Below are positions 1 to 5,875 of a stretch of DNA of 6,345 nucleotides, piece after piece. Below the pieces are notes generated by a model. The model made no database searches and was not told where the DNA came from. It worked only from the letters and a program-made list of their open reading frames with translations. The stretch's first letter is position 1. Each line of letters starts with the position of its first letter. Source of the DNA: Pseudomonadota bacterium (GTDB taxonomy: Bacteria > Pseudomonadota > Gammaproteobacteria > Burkholderiales > Sulfuricellaceae); contig JAJXTJ010000077.1 of the NCBI GenBank assembly GCA_021783895.1, positions 1-6,345 on the forward strand, in the 5' to 3' direction. Made by a program: the position numbers and the translations under genes.

Positions 1-293
1 TTGCTTGCGTCGCCGCCAGCCGCCAGCACGCGCGCCAGTTCGCCGCCGGAAACGATGTCGAAGCCCGCGCCGAGGCGCGCGAAAAGATCGAGAATGGCGA
101 GGCTGGAGTTGGCCTTCACCGCGTAGCAGATCAGATGGTCGCGCCCGGCGAAGGCCGAGTCGAAACCTTGGTAGGCTGCGGTTAACGCGCCATGGGAATA
201 GACATAACAGGGCGTGCCGAATTCTTCGGCAATGCGGGAAAGAGGGACGGATTCGACGCGCAATTCAGCGTCATGGCAGGAGAAAAATTTCAT
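1..293 (-). CDS. lysA: Diaminopimelate decarboxylase, N-terminal part (runs off the left edge)
   Basis: LysA decarboxylates meso-diaminopimelate to L-lysine, the last step of the DAP pathway, in the cytoplasm with pyridoxal phosphate. Only the first 97 residues are present; the family is usually about 415-420 residues. The fold type III (alanine racemase-like) barrel start is visible: a GTPCYVYS segment near residues 27-33, then CYAVKANSS at 56-64. Lys60 in that motif is the expected PLP Schiff-base lysine. FDIVSGGEL at 79-86 is also typical of the family. The ATG at 293 is preceded by a clear GAGGAG ribosome binding site (complement of 302-307) lying inside the end of lptM. The ATG overlaps the lptM stop as ATGA, so the two genes are probably translationally coupled. 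Other fold III decarboxylases (ornithine/arginine) are possible in principle, but the lptM neighbour and motif wording favour lysA. Confidence 0.93.
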   Translation of the reverse strand, partial: MKFFSCHDAELRVESVPLSRIAEEFGTPCYVYSHGALTAAYQGFDSAFAGRDHLICYAVKANSSLAILDLFARLGAGFDIVSGGELARVLAAGGDAS

Positions 294-439
294 GGTTTTT
301 TCTCCTCGGCGGCAGGTTGCGGCGCAACAGGGGCATAAGCGGCGGGCTTCTGCTCCGGCGCGGGCAGGTAGAGCGCCCCTTTGTGGCCGCAGCCCTGGAG
401 CAGGATAACAAGCAGAACTGGAAAAAAAACGAAGCGCAT
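290..439 (-). CDS. lptM: Small lipoprotein LptM (YifL family), LPS-transport accessory
   Basis: This is a 49-residue lipoprotein. A hydrophobic signal segment at residues 3-14 leads to the lipobox LLQGC, so Cys17 is the expected lipidated residue. It is followed by the family motif GCGHKGALYLP (16-26) and a Pro/Ala-rich tail ending EEKKP. In E. coli, LptM (YifL) is an outer-membrane lipoprotein that assists maturation of the LptD-LptE LPS translocon. That role is taken from the family and is not visible here. The ATG at 439 is the only start that gives a complete signal peptide; upstream there is only a weak GAGAA as ribosome binding site. The stop overlaps the lysA start by ATGA. Codons 4-6 lie in a run of eight T's, a possible slippage or sequencing-error site, but the frame reads through correctly. 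Lipoprotein genes of this family commonly sit just before lysA and opposite cyaY. Confidence 0.87.
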   Translation of the reverse strand: MRFVFFPVLLVILLQGCGHKGALYLPAPEQKPAAYAPVAPQPAAEEKKP

Positions 440-495
440 ATTATTCTCGGAAGTCTGTAAATTTGCGCATCATCTTATCACAAGGAAAACTCGAA

Positions 496-807
496 ATGAC
501 CGAGAGCGAATTCAACAAACTGGCGGACGAAACGCTGGCCAGAATCGAGCAGTCACTGGATGGCTGCGACACGGACATCGACTACGAGATGAACGGCGGT
601 GTTCTGGAACTAAGTTTCGAGAACGGCAGCAAGATCATCGTCAACCGACAGACGGCTACACGGGAAATCTGGGTGGCGGCGAAATCGGGAGGCTATCATT
701 TTTTGTGGAAGGACGGAGGGTGGCATGACACGCGGGATGGCGGGGAGCTGTTTGCGGCGCTTGGCAAATATGCCAGCGAGCAGGCCGGAGAGCCGGTAAG
801 CTTTTGA
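496..807 (+). CDS. cyaY: Frataxin homologue, iron-sulfur cluster assembly protein CyaY
   Basis: This is a 103-residue cytoplasmic protein, matching the usual bacterial frataxin length of about 105. Frataxin binds iron and modulates IscS/IscU cluster assembly. The N-terminal helix carries many acidic residues (TESEFNKLADETLARIEQSLD, broken only for description into residues 2-12 and 13-22), forming the acidic ridge used for iron and IscS contact. A beta sheet follows, with the family signature NRQTATREIWVAAKSGGYHF at 53-72, then a terminal helix. The ATG at 496 was chosen over an in-frame TTG at 463 because AAGGAAAA (482-489) is well placed before it and residue 1 then matches the family start. 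It diverges from lptM-lysA across 56 bases, an arrangement common in proteobacteria. Confidence 0.95.
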   Translation: MTESEFNKLADETLARIEQSLDGCDTDIDYEMNGGVLELSFENGSKIIVNRQTATREIWVAAKSGGYHFLWKDGGWHDTRDGGELFAALGKYASEQAGEPVSF

Positions 808-828
808 TCGGCGCGCAAGGGGCCGATT
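806..828 (+). terminator. Possible weak hairpin at the end of cyaY
   Basis: ATCGGC (807-812) can pair with GCCGAT (822-827) around a 9-base loop, starting inside the cyaY stop codon. Only a short TTTA follows, with no real T-run, so this is at best a weak or factor-assisted terminator. The rest of the gap to 1020 holds no recognisable gene or RNA. The only other local structure is a poor TTTCCC/GGGAAA pairing at 864-869 and 883-888. Confidence 0.2.
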
Positions 829-1020
829 TATGCGACGCGAATGCGCCGGTTCGGCCCTATGGTTTTCCCTCTTCAGGAGCGTGGGAAAGGCGGCTGTTTA
901 TAGCGAAGGCCGGGAATAAAATAGTGCAACGTCAAACCTTGCTGACTGCTACCATAACCGGCCAGACATTTCAGCGGGCAAGTTACAGTGACCCCAACAT
1001 CATCCAGGGAAGCATCCGGC

Positions 1021-2316
1021 ATGGGAGACAAATTACTAAAAACAGCCATTGTGCTTGGCTTGGGCATGCTGCTCTACTCCATGACCTATGGACGAATTTT
1101 CCAGACGCTGCTTGACACCGCGTCAGCGAACGAATGGACTCGACTGCTCGTGCATCCCAGCGCCCTCTGGATTTTGATGGGCACCCTGTTGCTTACATTC
1201 CGCACCGCACTGCTCTTCCGTTACCGCGAGACGGCAGCCGCAGACCATGGTAACGCGCCCATGCTGACGGTGATCATCCCCGCCTACAACGAAGGCCCGA
1301 TGGTCGGGCAGACAATCGACTCCATCGCGCAGGCAAACTATCCCCGCGATCGTCTGGAAATCTTCGTCATCGACGATGGCAGTCGCGACGACACATGGGA
1401 ACATATTTCCGCCGCCGCGAAACGCCACCCGGAACTCGTCACGCCGTTGCGCTTTCCCGAGAACCGCGGCAAGCGCGCCGCGTTAGAAGCCGGCTTTGTC
1501 CGCGCCCGCGGTGAAATCGCGGTCACCATCGATTCGGACAGCGTGATCGAGCCGCAAACATTGCTGGAATTGGCTGGCCCATTCCGTGACCTCAAAGTCG
1601 GCGCGGTAGCCGGCAAGGTGGCCGCCTATAATCGCCGCGATGGACTCATCCCGCGCATGCTGCATGTCCGCTTCATTCTTTCTTTCGACATGCTGCGCGC
1701 AATACAGTCCACTTACGGCACGGTATATTGCTGCCCCGGCGCGCTTTCGGCCTATCGCCTCTCGGCGGTGCACAAGGTATTGAAACGCTGGAGCCAGCAA
1801 ACTTTCCTGTGGGCGCCCCGCACCTTCGGCGAAGACCGCGCCCTCACCAACTTCATTCTGGAACAGGGCCTGAACACCGTCTATTAGCGCAAGGCAGTAG
1901 TGCACACCATCGTGCCGGAAACCTATATCAAGCTGGCAAAGATGTTTCTACGCTGGGAGCGCAGTTATGTGCGAGAGGAATGGCGGTTCTTGACCTCGGT
2001 GCTATGGAAAAGGCCGTGGCGCACCCGCTGGATATCCATGGTCGACTCGTTTTTTACCAATATGCGTTTCCCCATGATTTACCTTAGTCTGGGAATGATC
2101 GTCATGCTGACCATGAGCCACCCGCACACCATATTGCGGGTGATGGGGGCAATCGGCATGATGTCGACGTTCTACATGCTCTATTACCTGCGAAGCGAAA
2201 AGTCCCTGGATTTTGTGTATGGCATCGTATACGCGTACTTTTCTTTTTTTACCTTGTTCTGGATATTTCCCTACGCGGTAATGACGGTGCGCGCGCGTTC
2301 CTGGCTTACCCGCTAA
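1021..2316 (+). pseudogene. Family 2 membrane glycosyltransferase (NodC/hyaluronan-synthase-like), interrupted by an in-frame TAG
   Basis: The full reading is 431 positions with one amber codon at 289 (1885-1887). The N-terminal half has a membrane segment at 5-20 and another at about 47-61. The GT-A catalytic domain then carries VIIPAYNEG (84-92), DDGS (118-121), NRGKRAA (148-154), DSDS as the DXD metal motif (171-174) and GED with the likely catalytic Asp272. After the TAG the same frame continues with KMFLRWERS (307-315), the position of the QxxRW motif, and three membrane segments before TAA at 2314. Such enzymes polymerise or transfer sugars at the inner membrane and may export the chain. 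The substrate cannot be told here. The ATG at 1021 has AGGGAAG (1006-1012) before it; GTG at 988 is an alternative. Only this one lesion is present and both halves are otherwise intact, so the mutation is recent, an error, or suppressed. The N-terminal piece alone lacks the LRW motif and the export helices and would probably be inactive. Confidence 0.85.
1900..2316 (+). CDS. C-terminal glycosyltransferase fragment after the amber codon
   Basis: This is the part of the glycosyltransferase reading frame lying behind the TAG, 138 codons from GTG 1900. AAGG at 1891-1894 sits five bases before that GTG, which itself starts 12 bases after the stop, so translational restart is conceivable. The first ATG (1942) lacks a ribosome binding site. 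The piece holds the LRWERSYVREE segment and three predicted membrane helices: FPMIYLSLGMIVMLTM, VMGAIGMMSTFYMLYYL and the stretch YGIVYAYFSFFTLFWIF. It has no catalytic residues of its own, so it could work only by pairing with the upstream half or as part of a readthrough product. It is listed separately because an automatic caller would probably report it as its own gene. Confidence 0.35.
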   Translation: MHTIVPETYIKLAKMFLRWERSYVREEWRFLTSVLWKRPWRTRWISMVDSFFTNMRFPMIYLSLGMIVMLTMSHPHTILRVMGAIGMMSTFYMLYYLRSEKSLDFVYGIVYAYFSFFTLFWIFPYAVMTVRARSWLTR

Positions 2317-2459
2317 TCCTCCGCGCCGTTCAGGCAACAAACATGGACGTCCGGTTCTGCGAGGGCGGCAAGCTGTACCGGATCACCGGGAGGCTTGCCG
2401 CTACTCTCCATTGATACGAGGGTGAGACGGTCGTTCTTGAGCTGATCCCGGTCAGCCAT
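2313..2459 (-). CDS. Doubtful 48-residue ORF behind yggT
   Basis: An ATG at 2459 lies one base past the yggT stop, and the frame stays open to TAG at 2313-2315, overlapping the last bases of the glycosyltransferase frame on the other strand. The product would be hydrophilic (start MADRDQLKND, end CCLNGAED) and resembles no family I recognise. In particular it does not look like YggU/DUF167, which often follows yggT in other proteobacteria. There is no convincing ribosome binding site; only coupling to yggT termination could drive it. It may be nothing but an open stretch of the convergent gap. Confidence 0.2.
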   Translation of the reverse strand: MADRDQLKNDRLTLVSMESSGKPPGDPVQLAALAEPDVHVCCLNGAED

Positions 2460-2460
2460 G

Positions 2461-3036
2461 TCATGCGAGTTGCATGGCGAGGTTTTCCAGCCCGGCTATA
2501 GGCACCATCAGCAGCAGTTCGCAGATGATGAACAGCAGCAGCGGAGAAAGATCGACATTGGCCAAAGGCGGGATCACCCTGCGCAGCGGTTGGAGGAACG
2601 GGTCGGTCAGCCGGCTTAGCACCGGTGCCAGAGGCGTGTGTGGGTTGGTCCAGGACAGGATGGCCTGGATGAAGACTGCGCCGAGCAGAATATAGACGCT
2701 GATTTTCAGCAGTTTGATCACTGCCAGGAAGGCGATGGCAAGAAAAACGGAAGGTCCGCCCAGCAGCAGGAACAGTCCGCCCAGCCAGAACAGCGTGAGC
2801 AGCATAACGTATTCCACCAGCCAGGCCAGCAGCAGGGAGGCGAGATCCAGCCCGAACAGGCCGGGAATGATCCGGCGCAGCGGCTTCACCGCAAAATCGG
2901 TGAGCGCCGCGATGAACTGCGAGACCGGATTGCGGAAGGGCGCCCTTGTCCATTGCAGGTAGAAACGCAGCAGCAAGGCCAGCACGAACAGGCCGAGCAG
3001 GGTTTCGAGCAGGAATTGCAGGGCTTGGTTTAGCAT
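2461..3036 (-). CDS. yggT: YggT family integral membrane protein
   Basis: This is a 191-residue, very hydrophobic inner-membrane protein with the double YGGT-repeat layout of the family. Each half has a membrane helix, then a P-x-R-R-I/V-I-P-P/G segment (FAVKPLRRIIPG in the first, PFLQPLRRVIPP in the second), then a Leu-rich helix. The biochemical role is unsettled; links to osmotic or ion stress and to cell division in other organisms are only suggestive. The ATG at 3036 was preferred over an extension to 3069 because TTAGGATA is properly spaced before it and the family begins near MLNQALQFL. It lies downstream of proC across 149 bases filled by a palindromic repeat, in the conserved order yggS-proC-yggT. 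The next gene is convergent. Confidence 0.92.
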   Translation of the reverse strand: MLNQALQFLLETLLGLFVLALLLRFYLQWTRAPFRNPVSQFIAALTDFAVKPLRRIIPGLFGLDLASLLLAWLVEYVMLLTLFWLGGLFLLLGGPSVFLAIAFLAVIKLLKISVYILLGAVFIQAILSWTNPHTPLAPVLSRLTDPFLQPLRRVIPPLANVDLSPLLLFIICELLLMVPIAGLENLAMQLA

Positions 3037-3061
3037 GATCGAATATCCTAAGAACAGCATT

Positions 3062-3170
3062 TTAACCACGGGGTAACATCAATATGTTACATGGTTCTAT
3101 CCAAGCACTCGCCGGGTGAATAATTTGATGCCCTCAAGTCCTTGTTCTTCCCCGTGTACCCCGTGGTTAA
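3062..3170. repeat. Inverted repeat filling the proC-yggT gap
   Basis: TTAACCACGGGGTA (3062-3075) and TACCCCGTGGTTAA (3157-3170) are perfect 14-base inverted copies separated by 81 bases. The right arm also carries CCCCGTG twice in tandem (3150-3156 and 3160-3166). The outer eight bases TTAACCAC recur at 4030-4037 in the next intergenic repeat. No transposase-like frame lies between the arms. I read it as a short non-coding intergenic repeat, possibly REP- or MITE-like. In the proC-yggT transcript it could fold into a long-range stem. Confidence 0.6.
3073..3090. promoter_or_regulatory. Compact palindrome upstream of yggT
   Basis: GTAACAT (3073-3079) and ATGTTAC (3084-3090) are perfect 7-base inverted copies around CAAT. 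The palindrome lies 37 bases before the yggT start and shares three bases with the left arm of the larger repeat. The two pairings are therefore mutually exclusive in RNA at that point. It could be a small hairpin or an operator-like half-site pair; no regulator can be named. Confidence 0.3.
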
Positions 3171-3185
3171 CTGATTTTTCCAGAA

Positions 3186-4010
3186 TTATCCCCCCGCGCC
3201 CATTTTACCCAGTTCGTCCCCCAGCTCGCGCGAGCGCTGACAGGCGGCCTGTGCGGCTTGGCCGATAATTCGCCTGATCCCGGCGGTCTCCATCGCAAGA
3301 ATGGCGCGCTCGGTCGTGCCGCCCTTGGAGGTGACGCGCGCGCGCAGGGTGGCGGCATCCTCGACGCTTTGACTGGCAAGCCTGGTGGCGCCGAGGAAGG
3401 TTTCCAGGCTGAGGGTGCGGGCCTGATCCGGGGTGAAGCCCAGTTCCACTGCGGCTTCCTGCAAGGCTTCGATGAAAAGGAACACGTAGGCCGGGCCGCT
3501 GCCGGAAATGGCGGTGATGGCGTCCATCTGTTCTTCTCGTTCCGTCCAGATGATTGTGCCTACCGAACCGAGTATGGTCTCGGCCTGTAGACGCTGATGC
3601 TTGGGCACTCCGGGCAGGGCGTAGAGGCCGGTAACGCCCGCCAGCACCATCGCCGGTGTATTCGGCATGGCGCGGACGATCACGGCATGGTCGCCCAGCC
3701 ACAGAGAGAGATCGGCGCCGCGCACCCCGGCGGCGATGGAAATGACCAGCTTGCCGTCGAGCAGCCCGTGCAGCTGGGTGGCAACGCCGTACAACTGCTG
3801 CGGCTTCACCGCGAGCACAATGATGTCGGTGGCAACGGCCGCTGCGCAGATTTCAGCGTGGGTAACGACGCCGAATTTCCCACTCAGTTGGGCGCGGTTT
3901 TCCGCGGAGATTTCCACAACGCCGATGGCTGTCGGCTCGAAGCCCTTTTGCAACAGGCCGGTGATAAGCGCGCCGGCCATATTGCCGCCGCCGATGAAAG
4001 TGATGTTCAT
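3186..4010 (-). CDS. proC: Pyrroline-5-carboxylate reductase (proline biosynthesis)
   Basis: ProC reduces 1-pyrroline-5-carboxylate to L-proline with NAD(P)H, the last step of proline synthesis, in the cytoplasm. The 274 residues match the family length of about 270. The N-terminal Rossmann fold starts with FIGGGNMAGAL (5-15); AVKP (67-70) and RAMPNTPAMV (113-122) follow. The C-terminal dimerisation and substrate domain shows SGSGPAYVFLFIEAL (169-183) and the P5C reductase signature around VTSKGGTTERA (226-236). The ATG at 4010 is preceded by CAGGAAA at suitable spacing. It lies behind yggS, separated by a repeat hairpin, and in front of yggT. All key motifs are intact, so the enzyme should be functional. 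Confidence 0.97.
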   Translation of the reverse strand: MNITFIGGGNMAGALITGLLQKGFEPTAIGVVEISAENRAQLSGKFGVVTHAEICAAAVATDIIVLAVKPQQLYGVATQLHGLLDGKLVISIAAGVRGADLSLWLGDHAVIVRAMPNTPAMVLAGVTGLYALPGVPKHQRLQAETILGSVGTIIWTEREEQMDAITAISGSGPAYVFLFIEALQEAAVELGFTPDQARTLSLETFLGATRLASQSVEDAATLRARVTSKGGTTERAILAMETAGIRRIIGQAAQAACQRSRELGDELGKMGAGG

Positions 4011-4029
4011 GATGTTTTTCCTGAATCAA

Positions 4030-4097
4030 TTAACCACAGAGACACAGAGAAACCCCAAGTATTGAAATTATCTCTGTGCCTCTGTGTCTCTGTGGTG
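4030..4097. repeat. CACAGAGA-type palindromic repeat between yggS and proC
   Basis: ACCACAGAGACACAGAG (4033-4049) and CTCTGTGTCTCTGTGGT (4080-4096) form a perfect 17-base inverted pair around a 30-base loop. A further TCTCTGTGC unit (4071-4079) adjoins the right arm, so the element is built from degenerate 8-9 base units. Repeats of this wording are, to my recollection, common between genes in environmental proteobacteria; that is memory and was not checked. The element could act as an RNA hairpin that ends or processes the yggS-proC transcript, though no T-run follows on the minus strand. Its right part lies inside the yggS reading frame. Confidence 0.75.
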
Positions 4098-4784
4098 GAT
4101 TTTCTTCCGTTCGCCGAAAATCGCCGACCCCACCCGCACTATCGTCGCCCCCTCGGCTATAGCTGCTTCAAAGTCGTCCGACATGCCCATCGACAGGGTG
4201 TCGAGCTGAAAGCCTTCGGCGTTGAGTTGCTCCAGTAGCTGGCGCAGGCGGACGAAGGCCAGGCGCTGTTTCACCGGGTCGTCGGTCGGCTCGGGGATCG
4301 CCATCAGCCCGCGCAACTTCAGGCGCGGCAGGGTTCGCACATGGCGCGCCAGGGCCGGCAAATCCTCCGGCGCAACGCCGCTTTTGCTGGGTTCGCCGCT
4401 GACGTTGACCTGCACGCACACCTGCAGGTCGGGCAGGTTCGATGGCCGGCCTGCGGACAGCCGGTCGGCGATCCTGGCCCGGTCCAGGCTATGCACCCAG
4501 GCAAAACTTTCTGCGATCGGACGTGTTTTATTGCTCTGGATCGGGCCGATGAAGTGCCATTTCAGCGGCAAGTCGTTGAGCGCCGCGACTTTCTCCACTG
4601 CCTCCTGCACGTAGCTTTCGCCGAAGGCGCGCTGTCCTGCCGTATAGGCTTGGCGCACCGCAGCGGCCGGAAGGGTTTTGCTGACCGCCAGCAACTGGAT
4701 GCTCGCAACTGGCCGGCCAGCGGCTGCGGCAGCCAGTGCGATGCGCTGCCGCACTGCTTGCAATGCGTTTGCGATAGTCGTCAT
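4068..4784 (-). CDS. yggS: PLP homeostasis protein YggS/PROSC family
   Basis: This is a 238-residue single-domain PLP-binding protein with an alanine-racemase-like barrel. The family has no known enzymatic reaction and keeps pyridoxal phosphate levels balanced, affecting amino-acid pools. The PLP lysine is Lys36 in LLAVSKT (31-37). Family motifs FGESYVQE (54-61), WHFIGPIQSNK (76-86), RGLMAIP (158-164), LSMGMSDD (197-204) and VRVGSAIFG (216-224) are all present. The conserved body ends near GERKK (224-228). Residues 230-238 (HHRDTEAQR) are encoded by the intergenic repeat, and the stop lies in its loop, so the native C terminus has probably been replaced. The ATG at 4784 matches the family start (MTTIANALQ against E. 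coli MNDIAHNLA). No AGGAG-like site precedes it, so translation may be weak or use a very short leader. proC follows downstream; pilT diverges 36 bases away. Confidence 0.95.
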   Translation of the reverse strand: MTTIANALQAVRQRIALAAAAAGRPVASIQLLAVSKTLPAAAVRQAYTAGQRAFGESYVQEAVEKVAALNDLPLKWHFIGPIQSNKTRPIAESFAWVHSLDRARIADRLSAGRPSNLPDLQVCVQVNVSGEPSKSGVAPEDLPALARHVRTLPRLKLRGLMAIPEPTDDPVKQRLAFVRLRQLLEQLNAEGFQLDTLSMGMSDDFEAAIAEGATIVRVGSAIFGERKKIHHRDTEAQR

Positions 4785-4787
4785 AAT
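4758..4787 (+). promoter_or_regulatory. Candidate sigma-70 promoter for pilT
   Basis: TTGCAA (4758-4763) and CATAAT (4782-4787) are separated by 18 bases and match the -35 and -10 consensus at 4/6 and 5/6. Transcription would begin near 4794, leaving a leader of about 27 bases containing the pilT ribosome binding site AAGGGGA (4808-4814). The -10 overlaps the yggS start codon on the other strand. Confidence 0.35.
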
Positions 4788-4814
4788 GGAGGGACGCGTT
4801 TGTGCACAAGGGGA

Positions 4815-4822
4815 ATTATAAT
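4815..4822 (-). promoter_or_regulatory. Candidate -10 element for yggS (self-complementary ATTATAAT)
   Basis: ATTATAAT at 4815-4822 reads the same on both strands and contains a perfect TATAAT each way. On the minus strand it would start transcription near 4808, about 24 bases before the yggS ATG. No good -35 is visible at 17-18 bases, so an activator or a different sigma site may be involved. On the plus strand the hexamer overlaps the pilT start codon and cannot serve pilT. Confidence 0.3.
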
Positions 4823-5864
4823 GGAAATCTCGGATTTGCTTGCCTTTTCGGTAAAAAACAAGGCTTCGGACCTGCATCTGTCGGCCGGCCTGCCGCCGAT
4901 GATCCGGGTGCATGGCGATATCCGCCGCATCAACGTGCCGGTGCTGGAGCACAAGGATGTTCACGGCATGGTGTACGACATCATGAACGACGGCCAGCGC
5001 AAGTTCTACGAGGAAAATCTGGAGGTCGACTTCTCCTTCGAGATTCCCAATCTGGCGCGTTTTCGTGTCAACGCTTATGTCCAGAACCGCGGCGCCGCCG
5101 CAGTGTTCCGTACCATTCCTTCCAAGGTGCTGAGCCTGGAAGAACTGAAATGCCCGGAGATTTTCAAGGAAATTTCCGACCAGCCGCGCGGCATCGTGCT
5201 GGTGACCGGGCCGACCGGTTCCGGCAAATCGACCACCCTGGCGGCGATGGTCAATCACGTCAACGAAAAAGAGTACGGCCATATCCTGACGGTGGAAGAC
5301 CCGATCGAATTCGTCCACGAGAGCAAGAAGTGCCTGATCAACCAGCGCGAGGTCGGGCCGCATACCCTGTCCTTCAACAACGCCCTGCGCTCCGCCCTGC
5401 GCGAAGACCCGGACGTGATCCTGGTGGGCGAACTGCGCGACCTGGAAACCATCCGCCTGGCGCTGACCGCTGCCGAAACCGGCCACCTGGTGTTCGGCAC
5501 CCTGCACACCAGCTCCGCCGCCAAGACCATCGACCGGATCGTGGACGTGTTCCCAGCTGCGGAAAAAGACATGGTGCGCTCGATGCTGTCGGAATCCCTG
5601 CGCGCGGTAATTTCCCAGACCCTGCTCAAGACCAAGGATGGCCAGAGCCGCGTCGCCGCGCACGAGATCATGATCGGCACCCCCGCGATCCGCAACCTGA
5701 TCCGCGAGGCCAAGGTCGCCCAGATGTACTCGGCGATCCAGACTGGCGGGAATATCGGCATGCAGACGCTGGACCAGAACCTGACCGAACTGGTCAAGCG
5801 CAATGTGGTCTCGGTGGCTGAGGCGCGCGCCAAGGCGGCCAACAAAGACACCTTTTTAGGTTAG
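4821..5864 (+). CDS. pilT: Type IV pilus retraction ATPase PilT
   Basis: PilT is the hexameric cytoplasmic ATPase that depolymerises type IV pili, driving twitching motility and DNA uptake. The 347 residues match the family (about 344). The N-terminal PAS-like domain (1-100) includes ASDLHLSAG (15-23). The core then has Walker A GPTGSGKST (130-138), the Asp box ILTVEDPIEF (155-164), Walker B with catalytic Glu204 in VILVGELRD (199-207) and the His box GHLVFGTLHT (221-230). The C-terminal AIRNLIRE (289-296) is the PilT signature needed for retraction and separates it from PilB and GspE. The ATG at 4821 has AAGGGGA six bases upstream. pilU follows after 11 bases, so the two are probably one operon. 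Long extra frames across this gene on either strand are coding shadows. Confidence 0.98.
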   Translation: MEISDLLAFSVKNKASDLHLSAGLPPMIRVHGDIRRINVPVLEHKDVHGMVYDIMNDGQRKFYEENLEVDFSFEIPNLARFRVNAYVQNRGAAAVFRTIPSKVLSLEELKCPEIFKEISDQPRGIVLVTGPTGSGKSTTLAAMVNHVNEKEYGHILTVEDPIEFVHESKKCLINQREVGPHTLSFNNALRSALREDPDVILVGELRDLETIRLALTAAETGHLVFGTLHTSSAAKTIDRIVDVFPAAEKDMVRSMLSESLRAVISQTLLKTKDGQSRVAAHEIMIGTPAIRNLIREAKVAQMYSAIQTGGNIGMQTLDQNLTELVKRNVVSVAEARAKAANKDTFLG

Positions 5865-5875
5865 GAAAACGCACC

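Noticed and set aside
5..460. Arg-rich plus-strand ORF at the left edge
   Set aside because: It is antisense to lysA and lptM, and its composition is that of a shadow of GC-rich codons.
808..1020. Possible riboswitch (c-di-GMP type) before the glycosyltransferase
   Set aside because: I looked for the conserved core of such a riboswitch and did not find it; only weak hairpins are present.
804..1115. ORF of about 100 codons between cyaY and the glycosyltransferase
   Set aside because: No family resemblance, no ribosome binding site, and it runs into the glycosyltransferase in another frame.
1885..1887. Pyrrolysine or a recoded amber codon as the reason for the in-frame TAG
   Set aside because: No pyl gene or recoding signal is visible, the organism looks betaproteobacterial, and a simple nonsense mutation or error is far more likely.
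2330..2953. 207-residue minus-strand ORF overlapping yggT
   Set aside because: It is the yggT sequence read in another frame; the YggT frame has the hydrophobic pattern and both family repeats.
3062..3170. Insertion sequence or CRISPR repeat
   Set aside because: There are only 81 bases between the arms, no transposase frame, no flanking target duplication and no regularly spaced repeats.
4068..5663. Long minus-strand frame extending yggS backward through pilT
   Set aside because: Residues before MTTIANALQ are antisense to pilT, rich in His/Gln/Gly and unlike any YggS N terminus; the family start is at 4784.
4341..5864. Plus-strand frame extending pilT upstream through yggS
   Set aside because: Everything before 4821 is antisense to yggS; the PilT start MEISDLL with its own ribosome binding site is unambiguous.
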